A DNA stretch of 64,000 nucleotides, taken from positions 101,272 through 165,271 of the forward strand of contig NZ_BBZK01000011.1 in assembly GCF_001748085.1 (NCBI RefSeq). Reading direction: 5' to 3'. The stretch is from Streptomyces sp. TP-A0874 (GTDB lineage Bacteria; Actinomycetota; Actinomycetes; Streptomycetales; Streptomycetaceae). The notes beneath the pieces are model-generated. The model was not told the origin of the DNA. It saw only the letters and a list, made by a program, of their open reading frames with translations, and ran no database searches. A program made the translations under genes and the position numbers. This document shows positions 1-7,813 of this stretch, in pieces (within the stretch, counting starts at the first letter, position 1; each line of letters starts with the position of its first letter).

Positions 1-414
1 GTGCACGAGATGCTCGACCCGCAGGTCGACGCGGTCCGGGAGATGGTCGACACCACCGCGGAGCGGATCTCGACCCTCGGTGGGTCGCCCGCCGGGACCC
101 CGGGCCGGCTGGTCGCCGAGCGCACCTGGGACGACTACTCGATCGGACGGGCCGAGTCCATCGCGCACCTGGGAGCCCTGGAGCTGGTCTACAGCGGCAT
201 CATCGAGGCCCACCGGGAGGCCGTACAGGCCACCGACAAGTCCGACCCCATCACCCAGGACATGCTCATCGAGCAGCTGCGCACGCTGGAGCTGTTCCAG
301 TGGTTCGTCCGCGCGCACCTGGAGAACCCACGCGGTCAGCTGAGCGTGGCGGGGAGCTCCTCGGAGGACACGGCCGCCCGCAAGGCGACCAAGCACGCCC
401 TCAGCCAGCCCTGA
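1..414 (+). CDS. Dps-family ferritin-like protein, C-terminal part (5' end outside window)
   Basis: The reading frame is open from base 1 to a TGA at 412-414, so the N-terminus lies outside the window; the GTG at base 1 need not be the start. The 137 visible residues carry the Dps signature around residues 14-32: an acidic helix, then TAERISTLGG and SPAGTPG, as in the Dps ferroxidase region. A long helix with QWFVRAHLE follows near residues 98-107. Dps proteins form dodecamers that bind DNA, oxidise Fe(II) and protect the nucleoid under stress. The charged Ser/Lys-rich tail after residue 108 is typical of streptomycete Dps. The truncation is only the window edge. Confidence 0.85.
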   Translation: MHEMLDPQVDAVREMVDTTAERISTLGGSPAGTPGRLVAERTWDDYSIGRAESIAHLGALELVYSGIIEAHREAVQATDKSDPITQDMLIEQLRTLELFQWFVRAHLENPRGQLSVAGSSSEDTAARKATKHALSQP

Positions 415-451
415 CGGTGCCGGGCCAACGAGTGGATCGGCGAGGCGGGTC

Positions 452-652
452 ATGCCCACAGCAAGGGTGAAGTACTACGACGCCGACCGCGGCTTCGGCT
501 ACCTGACCCCGGACGACGGCAGTCCCGACGTCGTGTTGGACGACACCGCGCTGAACGTCACCGACTCCCTGGACGCGGGGCAGCACGTCTCGTACGAGCT
601 GACCAGGGGCAGCGGTGGCGAACTGCGCGCCATCAACGTGGTGCCCCTGTGA
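452..652 (+). CDS. CspA-like small cold-shock domain protein
   Basis: A 66-residue protein of the size of a single cold-shock (OB-fold) domain. An RNP1-like stretch, KYYDADRGFGYL, sits at residues 7-18 and keeps the aromatic and Gly residues that contact single-stranded nucleic acid. The second motif (RNP2, usually VFVHFS) is degenerate here (VVLDD), so RNA binding may differ from canonical CspA. The ATG at 452 follows an upstream purine run (GGCGAGGCGGG). It lies 37 bases after the Dps gene on the same strand, consistent with a small stress locus. A strong hairpin follows immediately. Confidence 0.8.
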   Translation: MPTARVKYYDADRGFGYLTPDDGSPDVVLDDTALNVTDSLDAGQHVSYELTRGSGGELRAINVVPL

Positions 653-669
653 GGAGGGGGTCGGGAAAC

Positions 670-704
670 GGCGGACGGCGGCCCGCGCCGGGCCGCCGTC
701 CGCC
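670..704. terminator. Bidirectional GC hairpin terminator
   Basis: Perfect 16-bp inverted repeat with a 3-base loop (arms 670-685 and 689-704). It sits between the convergent cold-shock-like gene and the DUF2267 gene. There is no T-tract, which is usual for streptomycete terminators. Confidence 0.75.
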
Positions 705-721
705 CCGTCAGGAGCCGCCCG

Positions 722-1153
722 CTACTGCTCGGCCCGGCCCTCGGGCAGGAGCATCCGGATGTCCTTCGGCAGGACTCCGTACAACTTGTCCATCAGCTCG
801 GGGCTGACGGCCGAGTCCAGCACCTCGAAGAGGGCCGCCGACTCCCGGATGGCCTCCTCCTCGGTGGTCCCGGCCCGCCAGGCGACCCGGCCCGCGAAGC
901 CGGTGAGGTTGAAGGACTCGCCCGACTCCCGCCACCGGGCCCGCTCGCCGGGGGACCCCGCGTGGGAGGCGGTCACCCGGTACAGGCACTCCGCCGCTTC
1001 GTGCGGAAGCTGGGCGGCCATGTGGTCCGCGAACCCGTCGGGCACCCGCTCCGCCAGTGTCTCCAGCGTGGCGCGGACCGATCGTTCCGCGGACTGCCGG
1101 TCGGGCAACTGCGCCCGTGCCTGGACCTGGCCTGTCAGTTCGCCGTAGTGCAT
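722..1153 (-). CDS. DUF2267 family protein
   Basis: A 143-residue cytoplasmic protein beginning MHYGELTGQVQ and matching the DUF2267 layout: an N-terminal VQ-ARAQL helix, a run like VRATLETLAERVPDGFADHMAAQLP (here residues about 27-51), then a C-terminal helical half with LMDKLYGVLPKDIRMLLP. The function of DUF2267 is unknown; members often sit with stress genes, as here. I chose the ATG at 1153 because the family normally starts M-x-Y-x-E/D. A GTG three codons upstream (1162) is possible, but it has the GAGG Shine-Dalgarno too close. Confidence 0.8.
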   Translation of the reverse strand: MHYGELTGQVQARAQLPDRQSAERSVRATLETLAERVPDGFADHMAAQLPHEAAECLYRVTASHAGSPGERARWRESGESFNLTGFAGRVAWRAGTTEEEAIRESAALFEVLDSAVSPELMDKLYGVLPKDIRMLLPEGRAEQ

Positions 1154-1330
1154 CTCCAGCACCGCCTCAGATGGATTGTCCGGTCCCCGTCCGGGTCACC
1201 CCCGCCGGGCGGAGTGACACCTGTCGCCTCCGAGCGGCCGGCGCGTCGGGTCCGCGAGGCGCGGCAGCATGCACCGGCCGGGCGGGGGTACTCCGGCCCA
1301 GACGCAGAGTTCGAACAGGCGGAGGTGGCC

Positions 1331-1996
1331 ATGGTCTCCGAGACAGCCCGCATCGTGGACGGTCAGGCGACCCTCGTGGGCGATCTCGTCCTGCCGGAGC
1401 CGGCTCACGGTGTGGTGCTCTTCGCCCACGGCAGCGGCAGTTCCCGGCACAGTCCGCGCAACCGGGCGGTCGCCGAGGTGCTCCACCGGGCCGGCCAGGG
1501 GACACTGCTGCTGGACCTGCTCACGGAGGACGAGGAGCGGGTGGACCTGGTCAGCTCGGAGCACCGGTTCGACATCCCGCTGCTGGCCCGGCGCCTGTTG
1601 GCCGCCGTGGAGCAACTGGCCGACACCCCGGCCACCGCCGAGCTCCCGCTCAGCCTGTTCGGGGCCAGCACCGGCGCCGCCGCGGCGCTGACCGCCGCGG
1701 CGGAACGCCCGGAGCTGGTCCGCACGGTCGTCTCACGCGGCGGGCGGCCGGACATGGCGGGGGATGCGCTGGGACGGGTACGGGTCCCGGTGCTGCTGAT
1801 CGTCGGTTCCGAGGACCGCGAGGTGCTACGGCTGAACAGGGAGGCCGGGGAGCGCCTCGGAGGACCGCACTCGATCCACGTCGTGCCGGGCGCCACCCAT
1901 CTGTTCGAGGAGCCGGGCACACTCGACGAGGTCGCCACCGAGGCGGCCCACTGGTTCGCCCGACTGGCCGCGGACGCGGCGGGCGATCGGGGGTAG
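1331..1996 (+). CDS. Alpha/beta hydrolase, dienelactone-hydrolase-like
   Basis: A 221-residue alpha/beta hydrolase. The fold markers in order are the oxyanion strand VVLFAHGSGSSRHSPRN (about residues 28-44), the nucleophile elbow FGASTGAA with the catalytic Ser (about 112-119), an acid in LLIVGSEDREV (about 155-165), and the catalytic His in GATHLFEE (about 189-196). This variant is common in actinobacteria, sometimes next to phosphoribosyltransferases; the substrate cannot be told from sequence. The ATG at 1331 has GGAGGT seven bases upstream. The open frame extends much further 5' but without coding-like sequence. Confidence 0.8.
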   Translation: MVSETARIVDGQATLVGDLVLPEPAHGVVLFAHGSGSSRHSPRNRAVAEVLHRAGQGTLLLDLLTEDEERVDLVSSEHRFDIPLLARRLLAAVEQLADTPATAELPLSLFGASTGAAAALTAAAERPELVRTVVSRGGRPDMAGDALGRVRVPVLLIVGSEDREVLRLNREAGERLGGPHSIHVVPGATHLFEEPGTLDEVATEAAHWFARLAADAAGDRG

Positions 1997-2060
1997 TCAC
2001 GGGGAGATGGGCCTCCGGAGCAACCGAGAGAGTTCCGTGTCGGCTGGCACGATTGACGGG

Positions 2061-2948
2061 GTGCGCGCACTGATGCCGTCGAAGCCCTCGGACGCGCGAG
2101 CAGGGCGTCCGCCGCGGTGGAAGCGGCTGTCGGCGCGCCTGCGCCACTCGGCCGCCGGGCGGGTGTGGGCGTGGGGCACCGACATCGAGTTGCTCCACCG
2201 CGCCATGGGGTTCGCGGCGCTCGGCTTCCTCACCCTGGTCCCGCTGCTGGTCGTCGTCTTCGCCGCAGATCCGACCAACGGCCGGGGCTTCGCCCAGTGG
2301 CTGGGTGAGGGGCTCGGTGTCTCGCACGACTCGAAGCAGGAGATCAACCGGCTGTTCGCGCCGTCCCGACAGGCGCTGCGGACCACGACGTCCTTCGGCC
2401 TGGCCGCACTGTGCCTCTTCGGTCTGACCTTCGGGTCGGCGGTGCAGACCGGTTACGAGAAGGTCTGGGGTCTTCCCCCCGGCCGCTGGCACGCCCGCTG
2501 GCGGCACGTCCTGTGGCTGGCGGTGCTCATCGCCTTCCTGGTGCTGTCGGCCGACACCACGCTGTGGGGGGCCTCCCGGACGGAGACCACGCTCCGGGGC
2601 CTGGTCGCCGCGCTCAGCGCCGTGCTCTTCTTCTGGTTCTCGCAGTGGCTGCTGCTCGCCGGGCGGATCGGCTGGATGACGCTGCTGCCCGGCGCCCTGG
2701 CGACCGTGGTGGGACTGCTCGGGCTGAGGGTCTTCTCCAATCTGGTGTTCTCACCGCTCATCGCTTCCAACGCGGTCACCTACGGATCGTTCGGGACCGT
2801 GCTGGCCGTGCAGTCCTGGCTGGTCGGAGTGGGGTTCGTGGTTTTCGGTGGGGCGCTGTTCGGCCGCTGGCTCCACGAGGAGCACTCCTCCGGCCAACTC
2901 CGTCCGCCGCCGGGGCCGCACCGCCCGCGCAGGAGCCGCGGGCGGTGA
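2061..2948 (+). CDS. YihY/BrkB-family integral membrane protein
   Basis: About 295 residues with several hydrophobic segments: GFAALGFLTLVPLLVVVFA, TSFGLAALCLFGLTFG, a VLWLAVLIAFLVLS helix, a FFWFSQWLLLAG helix, and C-terminal helices near SFGTVLAVQSWLVGVGFVVFG. The spacing and the GFAALGFLTLVPLL opening match the YihY/BrkB (formerly ribonuclease BN) family, whose transport role is unclear. The start is uncertain: GTG at 2061 is preferred, ATG at 2073 is possible, and an in-frame ATG at 2007 has its purine run directly abutting the codon. The tail is Arg/Pro-rich and probably cytosolic. Confidence 0.75.
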   Translation: MRALMPSKPSDARAGRPPRWKRLSARLRHSAAGRVWAWGTDIELLHRAMGFAALGFLTLVPLLVVVFAADPTNGRGFAQWLGEGLGVSHDSKQEINRLFAPSRQALRTTTSFGLAALCLFGLTFGSAVQTGYEKVWGLPPGRWHARWRHVLWLAVLIAFLVLSADTTLWGASRTETTLRGLVAALSAVLFFWFSQWLLLAGRIGWMTLLPGALATVVGLLGLRVFSNLVFSPLIASNAVTYGSFGTVLAVQSWLVGVGFVVFGGALFGRWLHEEHSSGQLRPPPGPHRPRRSRGR

Positions 2949-3013
2949 ACAGGGCAGCGTCTCCCCGGGCTCCACTCCGCCGTCCGGGCGACCGAGCGGC
3001 GCTGGGACGGCCC

Positions 3014-3256
3014 TCACCCGAGAGGCTCCACCGACGGCAGGCGCGGTGACTGATAACCACCACTCGCCAGCATCCGCACCTCGCCGGCCGGGCTGATCTC
3101 CGCCAGGAATATCCCGGTCACATCGCGGTACACCGGGTTTCCTCCCGGCCCGACGTCATCCGTCCGCTCGACGACGACCTCGTCCGTCGCCGCGCCCGCA
3201 CCACCGGAGTCCCCGGGGCGCGAGAAGATCAGCCGATAACGGTGGACGGCGTTCAT
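3014..3256 (-). CDS. Small conserved actinobacterial protein (DUF6296-like)
   Basis: An 80-residue protein starting MNAVHRYRLIFSRPG. A short beta-rich pattern follows: VVVERTDDVGPGGNPVYRDVTG and then GIFLAEISPAGEVRMLASGG. It resembles the small streptomycete family annotated DUF6296; I assign this from memory of the pattern, not from a search. Function unknown. The ATG at 3256 is chosen over one seven codons upstream because the family begins close to the RYRLIF strand. It faces the YihY gene convergently. Confidence 0.6.
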   Translation of the reverse strand: MNAVHRYRLIFSRPGDSGGAGAATDEVVVERTDDVGPGGNPVYRDVTGIFLAEISPAGEVRMLASGGYQSPRLPSVEPLG

Positions 3257-3391
3257 GGCAGGCTCCTTGCTCGGCACAGCCGATCAGTCGCACCAGCTTC
3301 CACCATGGCCCGCTCCCCCGCCTCTCGCCCGTGTGGCGGGACTTCTCGGAAGCGTCGCCCTCCGGTCGGCCGGGCGCGGTCCGCCCCGCGG

Positions 3392-3565
3392 TCACGTTCC
3401 CGTGCGACCACCGCCCGCACCGCCGGCCGCCTCCCCGGCCGGCGGGCCGTCGCATTCCGGACACCACCCGTCGGCGCCGCCCTCGCGGATCCGGCCGCAC
3501 TCCTCGCACACCTGGTCCAGCCAGCAGGCCGGGTCACCGCCCGCTTCCCGAAACTCACCGTCCAT
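3392..3565 (-). CDS. Small zinc-ribbon-like protein
   Basis: A 57-residue protein with two CxxC knuckles, CEECGRIREGGADGWCPECD (residues 19-38), which should bind one zinc. The C-terminal tail is Gly/Ala-rich. Only the metal site is recognisable. The ATG at 3565 gives MDGEFREAGGDPACWLDQVC; a longer frame exists upstream but is low-complexity. It lies between two other small minus-strand genes. Function unknown. Confidence 0.55.
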   Translation of the reverse strand: MDGEFREAGGDPACWLDQVCEECGRIREGGADGWCPECDGPPAGEAAGGAGGGRTGT

Positions 3566-3664
3566 GGTGCCGATTCTCCCCCCGGGCACAGCGGTCCGTG
3601 CCGGGCGGGAGGCCACCGGTCCGGTCTATGAGGTCACCGGTGGCCGACGCGCGGACCGGTGTCC

Positions 3665-4057
3665 TCAGCCGGCGCCGGCTTCCGGTGCGTCCCCGGAACC
3701 GAGTTCGAGACGGACCTCGACCTCCTGGTCCCCCGCGACGGATCCGCGGTCGACCACCCGGAAAGCTCCGGCCAGCGCCTCTCTGACCCGGTCGACGCCC
3801 TGGTGACCGCCGGAGAGGGAGGCGTCGACCGGGCCGGAGAGTCTCGCCGACCGTGCCGGAGCCCCACTCTCACTGGCGGCGTCCACGGTCAGGGCCCACA
3901 CCGTTGCGTGTTCCCGCCGGGGCGTCACCGTCCGAGCGGCACGGTCGGGGGACGAGGAGAACAGCGATCCCAGGACCCCGAACACCGCCTCGGCGTCCTG
4001 CTGGCCGCAGTGGCTGAGCTGGACGCTCACCTCGTAGGCGTTCTGCTGAGTGGTCAT
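3665..4057 (-). CDS. Hypothetical protein, 130 aa
   Basis: The protein begins MTTQQNAYEVSVQLSHCGQQDAEAVFGVL and ends in an acidic EVEVRLELGSGDAPEAG segment. It has no signal peptide, membrane helix or motif I recognise. The ATG at 4057 has AGGAG at a good distance (eight bases), and coding bias is good. The pattern suggests a small alpha/beta protein with an N-terminal strand (YEVSVQL) and a C-terminal strand (EVEVRLEL). It is divergent from the PRC/DUF2382 gene. Confidence 0.6.
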   Translation of the reverse strand: MTTQQNAYEVSVQLSHCGQQDAEAVFGVLGSLFSSSPDRAARTVTPRREHATVWALTVDAASESGAPARSARLSGPVDASLSGGHQGVDRVREALAGAFRVVDRGSVAGDQEVEVRLELGSGDAPEAGAG

Positions 4058-4470
4058 CGGCGGTACTCCTCTGCCCCGTAGGGCGGTGTGCGGAACGGCT
4101 GCCGCCCGGTGGGCGGGACGGTCGGCTGAAGGCCCGTGCCTCCGACGGTATGCAAGGGCGGGGCCGGCTGCGCGTGGGACTCGCCCGGTCCGGCGCCTCT
4201 TCGGGCTCCGGGGCTCCTCGGGCCCTCGGGGCCCGAGGAGCGCTCGGCGCGACGATGAGGCTCCGCCCTTCCGGTGCCGGGCCCCACCCCTCTCACCCGT
4301 TCGGCCTAACCCTTCGATCCTGTCGGATCCGGTCGCGGCCGTTCGTCCAGGCATCGGACGGCGCAGCGCGGAATGGTCGGGTCCGGCGCGGTCGCAAGCT
4401 CGGCTCTTCTGTTGCGCAATGGAACCAGGACGCCGATTCCCGCACTGGCGTCCGAAAGGAGATGAGCGTG
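4058..4470. other. Intergenic region with 13-bp hairpin
   Basis: Divergent intergenic region of 413 bp. It holds a perfect 13-bp inverted repeat with a TCG loop at 4213-4241 (listed separately). I found no convincing gene. The promoters of the two flanking divergent genes must lie here, but I could not assign boxes with confidence. Confidence 0.5.
4213..4241. repeat. Perfect 13-bp inverted repeat (hairpin)
   Basis: Arms 4213-4225 and 4229-4241 are exact reverse complements around a TCG loop and are almost pure G/C. It lies between divergent promoters rather than after a gene, so it may be an insulating terminator or an operator rather than a gene end. Confidence 0.6.
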
Positions 4471-5373
4471 ATGACTGCTCCACAGGGCCCCACGCCCCAG
4501 GATCTGGCCGGTCTCACGGTCGCCGACAAGGAGGGCCAGAAGGTCGGCACGGTGCAGCAGATCTACCTCGACGACGCCAGCGGCGCCCCGGAGTGGATCA
4601 CCGTGCGGACCGGTCTCTTCGGTTCCCGGGAGAGCTTCGTGCCGTTGAGCGGCTCCCAGCGATCGGAGGGACGGCTGCAGGTGCCGTACGCCAAGGAGGA
4701 GATCAAGGAGGCTCCCCGCATCGAGGCGGACGGCCACCTGGCCCCCTCTGAGGAGGAGGACCTCTACCGCCACTACGGGATGTCCGGCAGGGCCGCGCCC
4801 CGGGCCGAGGAGACCGGCGCGCCCCCTGAGACGAGGGGCACCGCCGAGACGGCCGGCATGGCCGGGACCACCGGCCGACCGGAGAGCACGGGTATGACCG
4901 GTCCGACGGAGACCTTCACCGACCGGGAGACCGCCGGCGAGCCGGAGATGGCGGGCTCGGGCGTCCGCGGCATGCACGAGATGACGCGCTCGGAGGAGAA
5001 GGCCTTCGTCGACACCGAGGAGCGTGAGGCCGGGCACGCTCGGCTGCGCAAGCGCGTCGTGTCCGAGGACGTCACGACCAGCGTCCCGGTCAGCCACGAG
5101 GAGGTGCACGTCACCCGGGAGCCCGTCAACCCCGACGAGCCCGTCGGCGAGGGCAGGACGGGCCGGATCGAGGAGGGCGAGGTCGAGGTGACCCTCCATG
5201 AGGAACGCCCGGTCGTGCACAAGGAGACGGTGCCCGTCGAACGCGTCCGCCTGGAGACCGAGAAGGTGACCGAGCAGGAAGAGATCTCCACGAAGGTCAA
5301 CAAGGAGCAGATCGAGTACGAGAGCGACAGGGGTGACCGGGAGGGCCGCGGCGGCCCGGAGGACTTCCGGTGA
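4471..5373 (+). CDS. PRC-barrel and DUF2382 domain protein
   Basis: A 300-residue hydrophilic protein. Residues about 5-85 form a PRC-barrel-like domain (LTVADKEGQKVGTVQQIYLDDAS, then EWITVRTGLFGSRESFVPL). A Thr/Gly/Glu-rich linker follows (about 105-175). The C-terminal domain from about 190 (RLRKRVVSEDVTTSVPVSHEEVHVTREPV, then EEVEVTLHEERPVVHKETVPVERV) is DUF2382. This two-domain combination is common in actinobacteria and cyanobacteria and is usually linked to stress; no biochemical role is established. The AAGGAG at 4456-4461 fits ATG 4471 or GTG 4468, but not ATG 4462. Confidence 0.85.
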   Translation: MTAPQGPTPQDLAGLTVADKEGQKVGTVQQIYLDDASGAPEWITVRTGLFGSRESFVPLSGSQRSEGRLQVPYAKEEIKEAPRIEADGHLAPSEEEDLYRHYGMSGRAAPRAEETGAPPETRGTAETAGMAGTTGRPESTGMTGPTETFTDRETAGEPEMAGSGVRGMHEMTRSEEKAFVDTEEREAGHARLRKRVVSEDVTTSVPVSHEEVHVTREPVNPDEPVGEGRTGRIEEGEVEVTLHEERPVVHKETVPVERVRLETEKVTEQEEISTKVNKEQIEYESDRGDREGRGGPEDFR

Positions 5374-5731
5374 GCGTTCTCCCCGAGGGCCGGCCGCACC
5401 ACGTCGGCCCCTCGGAGAGCGGCAGTCGGCGCGGACGCTTCCCGCTCCACCGGTGACGCTCCCCCTCCCCCGTGTCAGGCTCCGCGCCACCGTGGGAGGG
5501 GGAGCGTCGGGCGTCCGCCGCCGGCCGCCGTGCCGGGAGGGCGGCACCGGTCGGCGTCCGAGGGTCCACCCGGCCACGCTCCGTACGGAGTTCTCCCCCG
5601 TCAGCGGAGATCACGCGCACTCTTTCGTGTGAACGCCGCATCCATCCTCGTTCTGTCGCGTTGGGCAGATCCTCCGCGCTTTTCAGTGTGGAGGTCTTCC
5701 TTCTGCGTGAATATCGAAAGGATCCGGCTTC
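5374..5731. other. Intergenic region with terminator hairpin
   Basis: A 358-bp noncoding stretch between the PRC/DUF2382 gene and the chaplin. It contains the 15-bp-stem hairpin at 5455-5508. Downstream it becomes relatively A/T-rich (5600-5720), as expected for a chaplin promoter region. No gene is seen. Confidence 0.5.
5455..5508 (+). terminator. Probable terminator of the PRC/DUF2382 gene
   Basis: A perfect 15-bp inverted repeat (5455-5469 with 5494-5508) around a 24-base loop, about 80 bases after the stop codon at 5373. Confidence 0.5.
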
Positions 5732-5971
5732 ATGTCGCGAATCGCCAAGGCCGCTGTCGTCACCATCGCCGCAGGCGCTGCCATCGCCGGCGGCACCGGT
5801 GCCGCCTTTGCCGACTCCGGTGCCAAGGGGATCGCCGAGCACTCCCCCGGCGCCGTCTCCGGCAACACCATCCAGGTGCCGGTGCACGTTCCGGTCAACC
5901 TGTGCGGCAACACGATCACCGTGATCGGGCTGTTCAACAACGCCGCGGGCACCTTCTGCCACAACGGCTGA
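5732..5971 (+). CDS. Short chaplin (secreted amyloid-forming surface protein)
   Basis: A 79-residue precursor. Residues 1-27 are a signal peptide (MSRIAKAAVVTIAAGAAIAG, cleavage after AFA). One chaplin domain follows, with NTIQVPVHVPVNLCGNTITV and IGLFNNAAGTFCHNG. The two Cys residues are spaced as in short chaplins (ChpE-H type). Chaplins assemble into amyloid films at the colony surface, lower surface tension and let aerial hyphae grow. There is no sortase signal, so it is not a long, wall-anchored chaplin. The ATG follows GAAAGGATCCGGCTTC, and a strong terminator lies 34 bases after the stop. This is one of the best indicators of a streptomycete. Confidence 0.95.
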   Translation: MSRIAKAAVVTIAAGAAIAGGTGAAFADSGAKGIAEHSPGAVSGNTIQVPVHVPVNLCGNTITVIGLFNNAAGTFCHNG

Positions 5972-6004
5972 CCCACTGCTGACCCACTAGGGCCAGAGAC
6001 CGGG

Positions 6005-6043
6005 CCGGTGGCGCCCGCCGCGATCCGCGGTGGGCGCCACCGG
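6005..6043 (+). terminator. Chaplin gene terminator
   Basis: An 18-bp stem (6005-6022 with 6026-6043) containing a single G-T wobble and a three-base loop, followed by CGTCTTCGTT. It begins 34 bases after the chaplin stop. Confidence 0.8.
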
Positions 6044-6138
6044 CGTCTTCGTTCCAGATCGCACCGCCCGTTCCGCATGAGGGGCGGGTCCCGAGGGCAC
6101 CCGGAGGCCGCGGAGACTCGACGGAAGGAGTCCGCGCC

Positions 6139-6591
6139 GTGAACAGCCCACACGACCCTGGCCGGAATCCGGAGGACGAGGGGATCCCCGATCTGCAGGA
6201 CGGCACTCCGGAGCAGCAGGAGGCCTCGGATCCCCAGCGGCAGTCGGTGCCGGGAGACGAACCGACGGCGGTCGAGGACCACGGCACGACCCTCAGCGAG
6301 GCGCTGCGCGGTGAGTCGCTCGACGATCGGTTGGCCGAAGAGGAACCCGAGGTAGACCCGGTGGAACTCGCCGAAGCCGACGGCGAGGGCGCCGCTCCCT
6401 GGGAGGACCCGGAGCGGGACGGACCACCGCCCCCCGGCCCGGAACGGGAACAGGCCGGGCTGCTCTACGACGAGCCGGACCCGGACCTCCCCCGGGAACA
6501 GGACGTCTTCTCCCAGGAGGGCTCCGTCGGAGGGTTGTCCTCGGAGGAGGAGGCGGTGCGCGTCGTCGACGATGACGACGAGCAGTTGTGA
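6139..6591 (+). CDS. DUF5709-type acidic protein
   Basis: A 150-residue, strongly acidic, probably disordered protein with no Cys and no membrane segment. The core TTLSEALRGESLDDRLAEEEPEVDP (about residues 50-74) and the tail GGLSSEEEAVRVVDDDD match the streptomycete family annotated DUF5709; assigned from pattern memory. Function unknown. The GTG at 6139 has GGAAGGAG 11 bases upstream. Confidence 0.7.
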   Translation: MNSPHDPGRNPEDEGIPDLQDGTPEQQEASDPQRQSVPGDEPTAVEDHGTTLSEALRGESLDDRLAEEEPEVDPVELAEADGEGAAPWEDPERDGPPPPGPEREQAGLLYDEPDPDLPREQDVFSQEGSVGGLSSEEEAVRVVDDDDEQL

Positions 6592-6742
6592 CCTCGTAGG
6601 GGCCCCGGCCGAGGTGGGCCCACCACCCGTCGGAGGGGTGATCGCGTCGTTGCTCCGGACGGTGCAGCGCCAGGTGTGATGCGCCGTAGACCGGGGCAGT
6701 GTCCGTCAGGTCCTCGCGCCGACCAGGGAAGTGGGAAGCCGG

Positions 6743-7801
6743 ATGAGCCGCATCACCTCGGTCCACGCCGTGCTGCCACCTCATCGACACACCCAGCAGG
6801 AGGTCACCGATGTGGTGGCCCGCACCTGCCTGCCCCCAGGCCGGGACCGGGGGGTGCTGGACCGCCTCCATGCCAACGCCGGCGTCCGCGCCCGTCACAC
6901 CGCGCTGCCGTTGGACCGGTACGCCGAGTTGAGCGACTTCGGAGCGGTCAACGACGCCTTCATCGAATCGGCGCTGGATCTGGGCGCCGAAGCGATCCGG
7001 GGCGCCCTGGACCGGGCCGGGCTCTCCCCCACCGACGTGAACCTGCTGCTGTTCACCTCGGTGACGGGTATCGCCGCCCCCTCGGTGGACGCACGACTGG
7101 TCGGCCGCCTGGGGCTGCGCCCGGATGTCAAACGCCTGCCGGTCTTCGGTCTCGGCTGCGTGGCCGGGGCGGCCGGCATCGGCCGGCTCCACGACTACCT
7201 GCGCGGCTGGCCCGACCACGTGGCGGTGCTGCTCTCGGTGGAGTTGTGTTCGCTGACCTTCCAGCGGAACGACGACTCGATGGCGAACCTGGTGGCCAGC
7301 GCCCTCTTCGGGGACGGCGCCGCAGCCGTGGTGGCCTGTGGCGCCCAGCGGGCGGTCGACGCCGCGGGACCGGAGGTGGTGGCCGCTCGGAGCCGGCTCT
7401 ACCCGGACACCGAGCGGGTGATGGGCTGGGATGTGACGAGCACGGGTTTCCGCGTGGTGCTGGGCTCCGGCGTACCGGAGGTGGTGCGCCGGTACCTCGC
7501 GGACGATGTGGACGGTTTCCTCGCGGAGCACGGACTGGCCCGCGACGACGTCACCGGCTGGGTCTGCCATCCAGGCGGGCCGAGGGTGCTGGAGGCCGTG
7601 GCCGAGACGCTAGGACTGCCCCTCCGAGCACTTGACGTGACCAGGAAATCGCTGGCCGAGAAGGGCAACCTCTCCTCGTCCTCCGTGCTGCACGTCCTAC
7701 GCGACACCCTCGACGGCGCTCCGCCGCCGCCGGGCACACCCGGGCTGCTGCTCGCCCTCGGGCCGGGCTTCTGCTCGGAACTCGTCCTGCTGCGCTGGTA
7801 G
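6743..7801 (+). CDS. Type III polyketide synthase (chalcone-synthase-like)
   Basis: A 352-residue homodimeric-type ketosynthase. The triad is visible: Cys139 in VFGLGCVAGAAG, His in WVCHPGGPRVLEA (about residue 275) and Asn in AEKGNLSSSSVL (about 308). The C-terminal GxGPGF-type loop is LLLALGPGFCSELVLL. Type III PKSs extend an acyl-CoA starter with malonyl-CoA and cyclise the chain to resorcinols, pyrones or naphthalenes. The immediate partner is an ICMT-like methyltransferase, the arrangement of alkylresorcinol/alkylpyrone loci (SrsA-SrsB in S. griseus, BpsA-BpsB in Bacillus). A long-chain phenolic or pyrone lipid is therefore a reasonable inference; product not proven. The ATG at 6743 has GGGAAG upstream. 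Confidence 0.9.
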   Translation: MSRITSVHAVLPPHRHTQQEVTDVVARTCLPPGRDRGVLDRLHANAGVRARHTALPLDRYAELSDFGAVNDAFIESALDLGAEAIRGALDRAGLSPTDVNLLLFTSVTGIAAPSVDARLVGRLGLRPDVKRLPVFGLGCVAGAAGIGRLHDYLRGWPDHVAVLLSVELCSLTFQRNDDSMANLVASALFGDGAAAVVACGAQRAVDAAGPEVVAARSRLYPDTERVMGWDVTSTGFRVVLGSGVPEVVRRYLADDVDGFLAEHGLARDDVTGWVCHPGGPRVLEAVAETLGLPLRALDVTRKSLAEKGNLSSSSVLHVLRDTLDGAPPPPGTPGLLLALGPGFCSELVLLRW

Positions 7802-7813
7802 TCGGGGGCCCTC

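Noticed and set aside
2007..2060. ATG at 2007 as start of the YihY gene
   Set aside because: The GGGGAG run directly touches the ATG, leaving no spacer; family similarity begins further downstream.
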